From Hahella sp050299855 (GTDB lineage Bacteria; Pseudomonadota; Gammaproteobacteria; Pseudomonadales; Oleiphilaceae): 64,000 nt of DNA. Below, in pieces: positions 1-9,723 of this stretch. The notes below the pieces were generated by a model. The model saw only the letters and a list, made by a program, of their open reading frames with translations, was not told where the DNA came from and did not search any database. The number at the start of each line of letters is the position of its first letter. The stretch's first letter is position 1. The stretch covers positions 310,001 through 374,000 of the forward strand of contig JBNKWQ010000046.1 of the NCBI GenBank assembly GCA_050299855.1, given 5' to 3'. Position numbers and translations under genes: made by a program.

Positions 1-1
1 G

Positions 2-1060
2 ATTGCCCGCGAGCTTATCGTTAAAGCTATTCAGAACGGTAAGCATGTAGTAACAGCTAACAAGGCACTGATTGCCGAATATGGTAATGAGATTTTCGCG
101 TTAGCTAAGGAAAAAGGCGTTACTGTAGCTTTCGAAGCTGCTGTTGCTGGTGGCATCCCCGTCATCAAAGCTCTACGTGAAGGTTTGGCGGCGAATGAAA
201 TTAATTGGCTAGCCGGTATTATCAATGGCACTGGCAACTTTATCCTTAGTGAAATGCGTGATAAAGGCCGTGACTTTGCAGATGTCCTCAAGGAAGCGCA
301 GGCTTTGGGATATGCAGAAGCAGATCCCACCTTCGATGTCGAAGGAATTGATGCCGCCCACAAGCTTACTATTCTTGCCTCGGTAGCCTTTGGTATTCCT
401 TTGCAGTTCGAAAAAGCCTATACCGAAGGTATCAGCAAAATATCACCTGACGATGTTCAGTATGCTGAAGAGTTTGGGTATCGTATAAAGCATCTAGGTA
501 TTGCTAAGCGCCTTGAGCATGGGGTGGAACTGCGGGTGCATCCAACTTTGGTTCCCGACAATCAGTTAATCGCCAAGGTTGATGGTGTCATGAACGCTAT
601 CGTGATTGACGGTGATGCTGTTGGGCAGACTCTATACTACGGTGCTGGAGCCGGTGCTGAAGCCACTGCATCTGCTGTCATTGCAGATCTGGTGGATATC
701 GCACGCGCGTCACGTCAGGGGGCGAATGTCGGCGTACCTTCTTTAGGGCATAGTGACGATCAGCTAAAGGATCTTAGCGTTGTACCTATGGAGGAGGTGG
801 TGAGTGCCTACTACCTGCGAATTCTGGTTGAAGACCATCCGGGGGTCTTAGCGAAAGTCGCTCAGATTCTCAGTGAACACGGTATCAATATCGAATCTAT
901 CGTGCAGAAGGAAAGTGAGCAGCATGATGGCCTGATTCCATTGATCATGATCACTCACAGGGTGCTTGAGAAGAACATGAATCATGCGATTGCTGCTATT
1001 GAATCGCTGTCAGATGTGAAAGAGAAATTAATGCGAATTCGTGTTGCCGCACTTAACTGA
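2..1060 (+). CDS. hom: homoserine dehydrogenase (5' end outside window)
   Basis: The frame is open from base 2, so the gene begins upstream of the window and only about 352 codons are visible. The enzyme makes homoserine from aspartate semialdehyde with NAD(P)H, in the threonine/methionine branch. Early in the visible part is the VVTANK signature of the NAD-binding domain, followed by the catalytic domain (GIINGTGNFIL, EADPTFDVEG). The last ~80 residues form an ACT domain (VEDHPGVLAKVAQI), the usual site of threonine feedback. There is no fused aspartokinase in the visible part, so this is the monofunctional type found in Pseudomonas. thrC follows after 180 bases. Confidence 0.96.
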   Translation: MARELIVKAIQNGKHVVTANKALIAEYGNEIFALAKEKGVTVAFEAAVAGGIPVIKALREGLAANEINWLAGIINGTGNFILSEMRDKGRDFADVLKEAQALGYAEADPTFDVEGIDAAHKLTILASVAFGIPLQFEKAYTEGISKISPDDVQYAEEFGYRIKHLGIAKRLEHGVELRVHPTLVPDNQLIAKVDGVMNAIVIDGDAVGQTLYYGAGAGAEATASAVIADLVDIARASRQGANVGVPSLGHSDDQLKDLSVVPMEEVVSAYYLRILVEDHPGVLAKVAQILSEHGINIESIVQKESEQHDGLIPLIMITHRVLEKNMNHAIAAIESLSDVKEKLMRIRVAALN

Positions 1061-1135
1061 CAGTACTCGGATCTAGTTTAATTACAGATTGGGAAACCTC
1101 ACTTACTTGGCAGGTTGAGGGCAGAAATAGTTATC

Positions 1136-1215
1136 GATTCGGGCCAATAATAAGTACCCATAAGATGCGTTAATTCCAGACTGCTGGACAGGAACCGTCG
1201 GAATGGGCCCGAATC
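1136..1215 (+). promoter_or_regulatory. inverted repeat in the hom-thrC spacer
   Basis: GATTCGGGCC at 1136-1145 is an exact reverse complement of GGCCCGAATC at 1206-1215. The arms enclose 60 bases and end 26 bases before the thrC start codon. The distance suggests a folded mRNA leader rather than a protein operator. No T-run follows, so it is not an intrinsic terminator. I do not recognise a known riboswitch class. A chance match is possible. Confidence 0.3.
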
Positions 1216-1240
1216 ACTTGAATCACCAAAGGATAATACC

Positions 1241-2632
1241 GTGAAATATATTAGTACCCGCGGACAGGCACCGGCACTTAATTTTGAAGAGGTCTTGCTG
1301 ACCGGTTTGGCGTCAGATGGTGGCTTGTATGTGCCCGAGTTTCTACCTCGATTTACCTCAGAGGAAATAGCTTCCTGGAATGGTCTTTCCTACGCCGAAT
1401 TGGCCGTAACAATTATGTTTCCCTTTGTGGATGGTTGTATTAGCCGCGAAGAGTTCTCCAATATTGTTGAGGAGACCTATGCCGAATTTGCACATGAAGC
1501 GCGTGCTCCTCTCAAGCAAATTGCACCTAATGAGTGGGTCATGGAGCTGTTCCACGGTCCAACGATTGCCTTTAAAGACTACGCTCTGCAGCTCTTAGGG
1601 CGACTAGTGGATTACTTCCTGGAAAAGCGTCAGCAGAAAGTGGCGATCTTAGGCGCGACTTCAGGAGACACCGGCTCAGCGGCAATTGAAGGATGCCGAC
1701 ATTCCAAGCATGTTGATATATTTATTCTTCACCCCCATGGGCGTGTATCAGATGTTCAACGTCGTCAAATGACCACGGTGCCTGGCGATAATGTTCATAA
1801 CCTGGCTGTGAAAGGTAATTTTGATGATTGCCAGCGAATGGTCAAAGCGAGTTTTAATGATCAGTCGTTCTTAAAGGATCGCCAGTTGGTCGCCGTTAAC
1901 TCCATAAACTGGGCGCGAATCATGGCCCAGATTGTCTATTACTTCCATGCAGGCATCAGCCTGGGTGCCCCTCACCGTAGCATTGCTTTTTCAGTTCCCA
2001 CAGGAAATTTTGGTGATATTTTTGCGGGTTATCTCGCTCGTAATATGGGATTGCCCGTGAGTCAGCTGATTATTGCCACGAACCAGAATGACATCCTGCA
2101 TCGCTTCATGAGCCAAAATCTCTACCAGATGCAACCTCTGCAGCACACCTTGTCTCCAAGTATGGATATTGTTGTGTCGTCAAATTTCGAACGTCTCTTA
2201 TTCGACCTACATGGACGGGATGGTAAAGCGATAGCAGATCTTATGGGCCAGATGAATGAAAGTGATGTGTCCATTGAAGACTATCGTTGGCAGCAGGCTC
2301 GGCAGCTGTTTGATTCACACCGTGTGGACGACGGTGAAACACTTGAGATGATTCAGCGCTTGTTTGAGGAAACCGAAGAGATCATGGACCCTCATACCGC
2401 CATAGGTATAGCTGCAGCGCGAGCCTGTCGTCGTGATTTAAAGGTGCCGATGGTGACCCTGGCTACAGCTCATGCGGCTAAGTTTCCAGAAGCGGTCCAA
2501 AAGGCTGGGGTAACTGAAGTGCCTAGATTGCCACACCATATGGCTGACCTGTTTGAGCGTGAAGAACGCTATACAGTTGTGGAAAACGATATTCAGGCGG
2601 TTCAGGCATACGTACAACAGCACTTGAGCTAA
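1241..2632 (+). CDS. thrC: threonine synthase
   Basis: This PLP enzyme converts O-phosphohomoserine to threonine, the last step of the pathway. The protein has 463 residues, normal for the family. The PLP lysine lies in the HGPTIAFKDYA motif near residue 111, and the phosphate-binding loop is GATSGDTGSAA near residue 138. The start is GTG at 1241, preceded by AAAGGA about 8 bases upstream. The neighbours hom (upstream) and recJ (35 bases downstream) match Pseudomonas-type gene order. An inverted repeat in the 180-base leader may have a regulatory role. Confidence 0.96.
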   Translation: MKYISTRGQAPALNFEEVLLTGLASDGGLYVPEFLPRFTSEEIASWNGLSYAELAVTIMFPFVDGCISREEFSNIVEETYAEFAHEARAPLKQIAPNEWVMELFHGPTIAFKDYALQLLGRLVDYFLEKRQQKVAILGATSGDTGSAAIEGCRHSKHVDIFILHPHGRVSDVQRRQMTTVPGDNVHNLAVKGNFDDCQRMVKASFNDQSFLKDRQLVAVNSINWARIMAQIVYYFHAGISLGAPHRSIAFSVPTGNFGDIFAGYLARNMGLPVSQLIIATNQNDILHRFMSQNLYQMQPLQHTLSPSMDIVVSSNFERLLFDLHGRDGKAIADLMGQMNESDVSIEDYRWQQARQLFDSHRVDDGETLEMIQRLFEETEEIMDPHTAIGIAAARACRRDLKVPMVTLATAHAAKFPEAVQKAGVTEVPRLPHHMADLFEREERYTVVENDIQAVQAYVQQHLS

Positions 2633-2666
2633 CTTGGGTAAATATTGCTTGTTGCCCCCATGACAA

Positions 2667-4445
2667 TTGAAACTACTTGTGACTGATACTCCCTTTCTGC
2701 GAAAGAAAATTGTGCGCCGGAATCCACCGGCGCATGCTCCCTTGACTTCCTCCGGTTCCATATCTACTGTCGGTCCTCATTCACCTCTTGTTCAGCGACT
2801 TTATGCTGCCAGGGGGATAGCCTCCTTGGACGATTGTGATTACTCCCTTAACCACTTGCTCCCCCCGGCGCAACTAGCCGGTATTGAAGCTGCCGCACAA
2901 ATGCTTGCCCAGGCAGTTTGTGCTCAAAAAACGATGGTATTTGTCGGAGACTTTGACGCCGATGGAGCTACCAGTACGGCGGTAGGCGTTCTTGCCCTCA
3001 GGATGTTGGGGGCTTCTAAAGTGGATTTCATCGTTCCCAATCGTTTTGAATTCGGTTACGGATTAACGCCTGAAATAGTTGAAGTGGTTGCTGAAAAATC
3101 TCCCGATTTGCTTATTACGGTTGATAACGGGATCTCCAGCATCGATGGTGTTGCCAGTGCCAAAAAGCGGGGCTGGAAGGTCGTGGTAACCGATCATCAC
3201 TTGGCCGGCGACAGCCTTCCTGAAGCAGACGCAATCGTTAATCCCAACCAACCAGGTTGTAGTTTTCCCAGCAAGTCCATTGCCGGGGTAGGAGTGATAT
3301 TCTACGTCATGCTCGCCGTCAGGAAACTACTGCGCGAATGCGGATGGTATGAGCAAGTCAGCATTGCAGAACCCAATTTGGCGGAATTACTTGATTTGGT
3401 TGCGCTGGGTACGGTGGCGGATGTGGTTTCGCTGGATCGTAATAATCGAATATTGGTTGATCAGGGACTAAAACGCATCAGGGCAGGCCGGTGTCGGCCT
3501 GGTATTCAAGCTTTGTTAGAAGTTGCCAACCGGCTTCCCCATTCATTAGTAGCGACAGATCTTGGTTTTGCCGTCGCCCCTCGCTTGAATGCTGCGGGTA
3601 GGCTTGAAGACATGAGTCTCGGTATTGAGTGCCTGATTACTGATCAAATGGAAAGCGCCAGGGCAATGGCACAGGAACTTGATGGCCTTAACCATGCGCG
3701 TAAGGGAATAGAAAAGGGGATGCAGGATCAGGCGCTTAACATTTTGTCGTCTATGGATAGCCTGGGTGACAGTGCCCCTGCGGGTATCTGCCTGTATGAT
3801 GCACAATGGCATCAGGGTGTTATCGGGATCCTGGCGTCACGAATAAAGGATAAATTGCATCGCCCGGTTATTGCATTTGCCCCGGCAGACGGTGATGAAA
3901 TTAAAGGCTCAGCGCGATCGATTCCGGGTTTGCATATTCGGGATTGCCTGGATGTGATTGCAAAAAAATATCCAGGGCTGTTGAATAAGTTTGGTGGTCA
4001 TGCAATGGCGGCTGGCCTCTCCTTGAAGTCACACCATTATGATGAATTTTCACGAGTGTTTACTGCGGAAGTGGAAAGCCTGGTGGATCCACTGGATTTG
4101 CAGGCCAGTATACTTTCTGATGGCGAACTGCAGCCTTCTGAACTTACGCTGGATATTGCTGCCCAATTACAGTCTGCTGGACCTTGGGGGCAGGGATTCC
4201 CTGAACCGCGCTTTGATGGTGAATTTGTTATCGCCAACTGGAGACTGCTGGGTGGACAGCATTTGAAAATGACGCTTTCCGAACCGCGAACGGGATTGCT
4301 TCTGGATGCAATTCAATTCAACGTGGGTGCAGCGATAGATTACAGTACTTGGAATAAAGTCAGGTTGGTCTATAAGCTGGATATTAACCGCTTTCGTGGA
4401 GAGACAAGTCTGCAGTTGCTGGTCGATTACTCCGAGCCGGTATAG
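2667..4445 (+). CDS. recJ: single-stranded-DNA-specific exonuclease RecJ
   Basis: RecJ degrades single-stranded DNA 5' to 3' in recombination and mismatch repair. The 592-residue product is close to the usual 577-residue length. DHH-family metal motifs are visible: VGDFDADGATS near residue 93 and VTDHH near residue 174. Further on are the DHHA1 part (NKFGGHAMAAG) and the C-terminal OB part. The start is uncertain: TTG at 2667 or GTG at 2679 fit, and no ATG lies before the conserved region. In many gammaproteobacteria prfB follows directly; here 36 kb of other genes intervene. Confidence 0.95.
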   Translation: MKLLVTDTPFLRKKIVRRNPPAHAPLTSSGSISTVGPHSPLVQRLYAARGIASLDDCDYSLNHLLPPAQLAGIEAAAQMLAQAVCAQKTMVFVGDFDADGATSTAVGVLALRMLGASKVDFIVPNRFEFGYGLTPEIVEVVAEKSPDLLITVDNGISSIDGVASAKKRGWKVVVTDHHLAGDSLPEADAIVNPNQPGCSFPSKSIAGVGVIFYVMLAVRKLLRECGWYEQVSIAEPNLAELLDLVALGTVADVVSLDRNNRILVDQGLKRIRAGRCRPGIQALLEVANRLPHSLVATDLGFAVAPRLNAAGRLEDMSLGIECLITDQMESARAMAQELDGLNHARKGIEKGMQDQALNILSSMDSLGDSAPAGICLYDAQWHQGVIGILASRIKDKLHRPVIAFAPADGDEIKGSARSIPGLHIRDCLDVIAKKYPGLLNKFGGHAMAAGLSLKSHHYDEFSRVFTAEVESLVDPLDLQASILSDGELQPSELTLDIAAQLQSAGPWGQGFPEPRFDGEFVIANWRLLGGQHLKMTLSEPRTGLLLDAIQFNVGAAIDYSTWNKVRLVYKLDINRFRGETSLQLLVDYSEPV

Positions 4446-4623
4446 AGTGATTTATGTTTAGGTCCGCACTCTGTGCAATGAAGGATCAATACCTGTAGAA
4501 TGCGTTCCGCAATATTCGTAGCAACGGTCATTAAGCCTTCAGCTGTAAAATCGCAGCGAGTTATTTCAATAGCTATTAAATCATACATAGTCACATCAAA
4601 TCGTAGTTAGGAGTAGCAACCTC

Positions 4624-5157
4624 ATGGATCGATTCGTTCGATTGATCACGTTAGTTGGTCTATTTGCCCTGAGTGGTTGTGCATTGAAACAACTTCCTCC
4701 TCAGGTAGGTAACCAGGCTGTTCTGGCCATTCCGAAAACAGATAGCAATAAATCCCTGGAACAATGGGTAAGGCGTTACATACTGGTAGTGTCAAAAATA
4801 GATGATGCGGGTATACCTACTGAAGTTGCCCGGGTCGGTCTTACCTACGGAGGTAAACCTTATGAATTGGTTCCCGACTTGGAACCCGGCACTTATGAAC
4901 TTACCCGAATGGAATGGGTAGGGTCCTCGGGCTGGCGTGCAACTAGAGCCCTTGGAGAAGGTTATCCTCTGAATATTCCAGTTAGTTTAGAAAGCGGTAC
5001 TGTTACCGTGCTTCCATACGAGTTCTCGGTAATTCAGGAAGAGAACGGGAGTGGAATTACTATCGGCTTTAACGCTCAGCCGCTGGACGAAAGCCGGATG
5101 CTGGCCTTGCAGGAAGATTTAAAAACTCTGCCGAACGCAAATCGATGGAATTTTTAA
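4624..5157 (+). CDS. predicted lipoprotein of unknown function
   Basis: The protein has 177 residues and starts with a signal peptide ending in the lipobox LSGC (Cys19), so it should be a lipid-anchored envelope protein. The rest looks like a soluble beta-rich domain (VARVGLTYGGKPYELVPDL, then GTYELTRMEWVG). I do not recognise a family. GGAG about 10 bases upstream of the ATG supports the start. It is the first gene of the accessory block after recJ and stands alone, with spacers of about 180 and 330 bases. Real gene: likely; function: unknown. Confidence 0.75.
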   Translation: MDRFVRLITLVGLFALSGCALKQLPPQVGNQAVLAIPKTDSNKSLEQWVRRYILVVSKIDDAGIPTEVARVGLTYGGKPYELVPDLEPGTYELTRMEWVGSSGWRATRALGEGYPLNIPVSLESGTVTVLPYEFSVIQEENGSGITIGFNAQPLDESRMLALQEDLKTLPNANRWNF

Positions 5158-5484
5158 TTACCCTGATGATCACCATATCCCCGGTTTAGGTTTAGCCGGG
5201 GAACCTTCTAGGATATAATCCCGCTCCTTTTTAAGGCTTGTTGATTGCTGGTGTAGATGGTCAGCGGTTTGCACCAGTCCTCAGGAAGACTTGGTGCTCT
5301 TCTTCAACGCTAACAGGGAATTACAGTAATGGGCTGTGCTCTGTACGCGCTTTCACGTTGCAACTCTAACAACAAACACATTTGTCAGTTGTGAATGGGG
5401 TTCGGCCCTAAGGCTAGGTATTGCTTAGGCTTTGCTTGAGCTGACCAATTTTCAGGTTCAGAACAGATTGATAGCGGGAAAATT
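5158..5484. other. 327-base spacer with two hairpins and a TATAAT box
   Basis: No convincing gene is seen here. A hairpin with six-base arms CCCCGG/CCGGGG lies at 5179-5201 without a clear T-run and may end the lipoprotein transcript. A perfect TATAAT lies at 5214-5219. A second hairpin (GCACCA/TGGTGC with an adjacent GTC/GAC pair) lies at 5271-5297 and is followed by TCTTCTTC. Promoter, ~80 bases and hairpin would suit a small RNA or the leader of the SulP gene. I see no good -35 box. Confidence 0.25.
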
Positions 5485-6969
5485 ATGCTTTTAACATCGA
5501 CAAAACAGGACTGGCTGGGAAATGTCCGCGGCGATATTCTTGCCGGGCTGGTAGTGGCTCTTGCCCTGATCCCTGAAGCCATTGCTTTCTCCATTATCGC
5601 GGGGGTCGATCCTAAGATCGGTTTATATGCCTCGTTTTCAATTGCAGTGGTGATGGCGTTTGTGGGTGGCCGTCCAGGCATGATATCTGCCGCGACAGGT
5701 GCCATGGCCCTGCTAATGGTCACCCTGGTAAAAGAGCATGGGTTGCAGTATTTGCTTGCAGCTACACTGCTTACTGGTGTGATTCAGGTTATTGCGGGAT
5801 ATCTGAAGTTGGGGGAACTGATGCGCTTTGTCTCCCGTTCTGTAGTAACAGGATTCGTCAACGCTTTGGCCATACTGATCTTTCTAGCCCAGTTGCCGGA
5901 ATTAACGGATGTAAGTTGGCATGTCTATGCGATGACTGCCGCAGGGCTGGGGATTATTTATTTATTTCCATTGATTAATAAGACTATTCCCTCACCCCTA
6001 GTGACGATTCTGGTGCTTACAGGTGTTTCTCTCTGGCTTGATCTTGATATTCGTACCGTAGGGGATATGGGGGAGCTGCCTGACACCTTGCCGGTTTTTC
6101 TCTGGCCCCAGGTTCCTCTGAATCTTGAAACTTTACTGATCGTCCTCCCTTATTCCGCTGCTCTAGCGGTAGTGGGTTTACTTGAGTCATTGATGACGGC
6201 GACCATTGTTGATGATCTCACCGATACCAACAGTGACAAGAATCGCGAGTGTAAAGGGCAGGGAGTTGCCAATATAGCTACCGGATTTTTAGGTGGTATG
6301 GCAGGCTGTGCCATGATTGGTCAGTCTGTTATAAACGTCAAATCTGGTGGGCGTGGCAGGTTATCTACGTTAGTGGCAGGTTCGATGTTGCTCACTATGG
6401 TGGTATTTTTCAGTGACTGGGTTTCCCAGATTCCCATGGCAGCATTGGTCGCTGTCATGATTATGGTTTCAATCGGGACCTTCAATTGGGCCTCAATCAA
6501 GAATCTGAAGGAATACCCTTTATCCACTAACTTGGTGATGGTCACCACTGTAGTGGTTGTAGTCTGGACCCATAATCTTGCTTTCGGGGTCTTTGTCGGT
6601 GTGCTGCTGGCATCGTTGTTTTTTGCCAATAAGGTCAGTCACTTTATGTACGTGGAATCAGAGTTGGATGAGGACAAGGATCTGCGAACTTACAAAGTAG
6701 TTGGTCAGGTCTTTTTTAATTCTTCCGACAAGTTTGTCGCGGCCTTTGATTTCAAGGAAGCAGTGTCCAAGATTGTGATCGATTTGAACCGCGCGCACTT
6801 TTGGGACATATCTGCTGTATCTGCCTTGGACAAAGCCGTAATCAAGTTCCGCAGGGAAGGAGCAGAGGTGGAACTAATCGGCCTGAATCAGGCCAGCGAA
6901 ACCATAGTGGACAGATTTGGTGTTCACGATAAGCCCGAAGAGCTGGAAAAAGTATTAGGGGGACACTAA
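5485..6969 (+). CDS. SulP-family anion transporter with STAS domain
   Basis: This is an inner-membrane transporter of the SLC26/SulP family, which moves sulfate, bicarbonate or other anions. The 494 residues start with the family region near residues 15-45 (GDILAGLVVALALIPEAIAF), then about a dozen hydrophobic segments to ~residue 395, then a STAS domain (IVIDLNRAHFWDISAV). The length is like BicA-type bicarbonate carriers, but sequence alone does not fix the substrate. The stop codon overlaps the start of the next gene by one base (TAATG), so the transporter and the stress protein are translationally coupled. Confidence 0.9.
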   Translation: MLLTSTKQDWLGNVRGDILAGLVVALALIPEAIAFSIIAGVDPKIGLYASFSIAVVMAFVGGRPGMISAATGAMALLMVTLVKEHGLQYLLAATLLTGVIQVIAGYLKLGELMRFVSRSVVTGFVNALAILIFLAQLPELTDVSWHVYAMTAAGLGIIYLFPLINKTIPSPLVTILVLTGVSLWLDLDIRTVGDMGELPDTLPVFLWPQVPLNLETLLIVLPYSAALAVVGLLESLMTATIVDDLTDTNSDKNRECKGQGVANIATGFLGGMAGCAMIGQSVINVKSGGRGRLSTLVAGSMLLTMVVFFSDWVSQIPMAALVAVMIMVSIGTFNWASIKNLKEYPLSTNLVMVTTVVVVVWTHNLAFGVFVGVLLASLFFANKVSHFMYVESELDEDKDLRTYKVVGQVFFNSSDKFVAAFDFKEAVSKIVIDLNRAHFWDISAVSALDKAVIKFRREGAEVELIGLNQASETIVDRFGVHDKPEELEKVLGGH

Positions 6970-7835
6970 TGTCAGACACACATGCACCTATGGTTTTGGC
7001 CTGTATAGATGGTTCGAAGCTGACTGCCTCGGTTTGTGACTACGCCGCCTGGGTAAGTCTGGGGCTGGATGCACCACTTAAGCTACTTCACAATCTTGAA
7101 CAGCCTCTGGCTTCTCCTGTTGCAGATTTGTCAGGGAGTATTGGTCTGGGTAGTCAGGAGCATCTCTTAGCAGAGCTCACCGAAGTGGAAGCCCAGCGCA
7201 GCAAGTTGCTTCTAGAGCGTGGCAAGCTGATGTTGGAAGGCGCTCGTGCAAGGGTGATGGAAGCCGGCGCGAATGAGCCCAAAGTCAGTCAGCGCCATGG
7301 AAGTCTTGTCGAATCCCTGATTGATCTTGAAGATGATATCCAGGTTCTGGTTTTGGGGATTCGTGGTAAAGCTCATGAAGATGACCAACGTCATCTGGGA
7401 GCGCAGTTGGAGACTATTGTTCGCGCATTGCATCGACCAATTCTGGTGGTTAATTCTGTGTTTACCCCACCGCAGCGAGTCATGCTGGCTTACGATGGTA
7501 GTGTCGCGGCGCAAAAGGCACTGACTATCTTGGCCACCACACCAATCTTTAAAGCGCTGCCCTGTCATTTGGTCTATGTCGGCGATAATTCTCCAACTCA
7601 CGATCGCCTACTGACCGAAGCAGAAACAGAGCTAAAGCAAGCTGGCATGGATGTGAGAGTTGATCGACTTGAAGGTAAGGGGGAAGAAGTACTTTGCCGC
7701 TATCGAGATGAACATAACATCGATCTGACAGTGATGGGAGCATACAGCCATACCCGCCTTCGCGAGCTGTTGCTTGGGAGTTTTACCACTAAAATGTTAG
7801 TTAACATGGAAAAGCCTTTGCTACTGCTTCGTTAG
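6969..7835 (+). CDS. tandem universal stress protein
   Basis: The protein has 288 residues with two UspA folds: residues 1-~150 (start MVLACIDGSKLTAS) and ~155-288 (start RVMLAYDGSVAAQ). The second domain ends in a nucleotide-binding-like loop (GAYSHTRLRELLLGSFT); the loop of the first is less conserved (GIRGKAHEDDQ). The gene overlaps the SulP gene by one base. SulP-Usp pairing recurs in proteobacteria and suggests that the stress protein senses or gates the carrier, but this is inferred from context. Confidence 0.88.
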   Translation: MSDTHAPMVLACIDGSKLTASVCDYAAWVSLGLDAPLKLLHNLEQPLASPVADLSGSIGLGSQEHLLAELTEVEAQRSKLLLERGKLMLEGARARVMEAGANEPKVSQRHGSLVESLIDLEDDIQVLVLGIRGKAHEDDQRHLGAQLETIVRALHRPILVVNSVFTPPQRVMLAYDGSVAAQKALTILATTPIFKALPCHLVYVGDNSPTHDRLLTEAETELKQAGMDVRVDRLEGKGEEVLCRYRDEHNIDLTVMGAYSHTRLRELLLGSFTTKMLVNMEKPLLLLR

Positions 7836-7871
7836 GTGCAAATTAAGCAAACAGCTCCAGGTTTTATTATT

Positions 7872-7902
7872 CCGCTTGCTTGTCAAATCAGACGACAAGC
7901 GG
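7872..7902 (+). terminator. hairpin after the SulP-Usp pair
   Basis: CCGCTTG (7872-7878) and CAAGCGG (7896-7902) can pair, and an alternative inner pairing CTTGTC/GACAAG is also possible. It lies 37 bases after the Usp stop codon. No T-run follows, so it could be a 3'-end stabiliser or a weak terminator rather than a classical intrinsic terminator. Confidence 0.35.
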
Positions 7903-8118
7903 GATAAGCTGAATCAACTGATGTCCTCTCTTCCAGGCAGAAATCGCCAATGGTATTTGTGACTTGCCGACCCTCAAAGATTCGGTATACCGCCCTGACT
8001 AACTACTTGCCGGTTATGGCTACCGTACAGGCTTCCAGGTCAGCTTAACTTAATTCGTTGATTCTGCGTAAATCTGAACCTCGTCTACAATTAGAAGGTT
8101 GCAGGAGGGAGCAGATGC

Positions 8119-9723
8119 ATGGAACTACGGAACAATAATATACAGAAGCTGCGACAGCAGACTTTCGACGTTCTTATCTTGGGGGGCGGCATAAACGGTG
8201 CGGTTGCGGCTGCCGCCCTTTCAGCACGTGGTTTGAAAGTGGGATTGATTGATAAACGCGACTTTGCCGGATTTACCAGCCAGCATTCATCTAATCTGGC
8301 CTGGGGCGGCATCAAATATATGGAAACCTATGAATTTGGGTTGGTGCGCAAATTATGTATGTCGCGCAATCGTCTTATGCGCAGCTATCCCTCAACGGTC
8401 CAGGAAATTCGCTTCTTTACCACCATCAAGAAAGGTTTTCGCTATCCTCCCTGGTTTTTGTATCTCGGAGCCGTTTTATACTGGTTTATGGGAAATGGGT
8501 TTACACGCTTCCCTAAATATCTGTCTCCGAAAAAAATTGAGGAAGTAGAAGGCATTGTAAATACTCAGGGAGCCGAAGGTGGTTTTGAATATTCAGATGC
8601 TTTTCTCTACGACAACGATGCCCGATTTGTCTTTAACTTTATCCGCTCAGCTATGAACTATGGGTGCGTAGCTGCCAACTATGTCGAGTCTCTAGGAGGC
8701 AAGCGAGCTGATGGCTACTGGAATATCCATGCCAAAGACACGATTTCTGAGGCAGCATTCAATATTCGGGCAAAGGTGCTGATTAACGCCTGTGGGCCTT
8801 TTGTAGATGAGCACAATATGTTGACAGGGCAAAAATCTGGTCATCGGCATGTGTTTTCCAAAGGCGTACATCTTATCGTTGATCGCCTCACGCCGAATAA
8901 GAGAGTGTTGACTTTTTTTGCCGATGACGGCCGCTTGTTTTTCGTAATTCCAATGGGACCTAAAACCTGCATTGGAACGACGGACAGCCGCATGGATTCT
9001 CCCTTCAGCCATGTTACCGATGAAGACAGGAGCTTTGTGCTGGGGAATATTAATGCCCGGCTAAATCTCAAAGTGCCGCTGACAGTTGCCGATATAGTGG
9101 CAGAGCGTTGCGGAGTGAGGCCGCTGGTCGTGGAAGGCAGTGAGAGTGATACGACCGACTGGCTGCAGTTATCCCGTAAACATGCAGTGGATGTGGCTCG
9201 GGCTGACAACCATATCAGCATATATGGTGGTAAGTTGACGGACTGTATCAATGTTGGTGACGAGGTTTGCGGTTTCGTTGCAGAACTCGGCTTGCCCATA
9301 CCCTACCCAGCAAAACGTTGGTATGGAGAGCCCCCGGAGGCCACCAGGGACGAATTTTTTCATCAGGCGCGGTTGATGGATCTGGATTCACTGACTCCAC
9401 CGTCGTCGTCGGAAAAGTTAACCATCCGCCTGTGGCGGCGATACGGTGCACACGCATTTCAATTGCTTGACCACATTCGGACGAATCCCAAGCAGGCTGA
9501 ATTGCTTATCGAGAATGCAGAGTACCTGCGCTGTGAAATAGAGCTGGCGGCAAGACGGGAGATGATTACCAAACTTGAAGACTTTTTGCGCAGGCGCTCA
9601 AAGATTTCCCTAGTTGTTCGCCGGGAGGATATAGAATCAGCGCCTGGTCTTATGGAGGCTTGCAGAATTCTGTTTGGAGACGAAGCGCAGGCAAAGTGGG
9701 ACGAGTATTTTCGTAGTCACTAA
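8119..9723 (+). CDS. GlpD-like FAD-dependent oxidoreductase
   Basis: The 534-residue protein resembles aerobic glycerol-3-phosphate dehydrogenase, which oxidises G3P to dihydroxyacetone phosphate at the inner membrane. The FAD-binding motif GGGINGA is at residues 22-28, followed by the family's SSNLAWGG-type segment near residue 60. The region IPMGPKTCIGTTD near residue 278 and YGGKLTDC near residue 375 fit the DAO fold. The start is supported by GGAGGGAG at 8104-8111. No glpF or glpK is nearby, so the substrate may differ from G3P. Confidence 0.8.
   Translation: MELRNNNIQKLRQQTFDVLILGGGINGAVAAAALSARGLKVGLIDKRDFAGFTSQHSSNLAWGGIKYMETYEFGLVRKLCMSRNRLMRSYPSTVQEIRFFTTIKKGFRYPPWFLYLGAVLYWFMGNGFTRFPKYLSPKKIEEVEGIVNTQGAEGGFEYSDAFLYDNDARFVFNFIRSAMNYGCVAANYVESLGGKRADGYWNIHAKDTISEAAFNIRAKVLINACGPFVDEHNMLTGQKSGHRHVFSKGVHLIVDRLTPNKRVLTFFADDGRLFFVIPMGPKTCIGTTDSRMDSPFSHVTDEDRSFVLGNINARLNLKVPLTVADIVAERCGVRPLVVEGSESDTTDWLQLSRKHAVDVARADNHISIYGGKLTDCINVGDEVCGFVAELGLPIPYPAKRWYGEPPEATRDEFFHQARLMDLDSLTPPSSSEKLTIRLWRRYGAHAFQLLDHIRTNPKQAELLIENAEYLRCEIELAARREMITKLEDFLRRRSKISLVVRREDIESAPGLMEACRILFGDEAQAKWDEYFRSH

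Noticed and set aside
5179..5201. CCCCGG/CCGGGG hairpin as an intrinsic terminator
   Set aside because: Six base pairs and no T-run; kept only as a note in the spacer entry.
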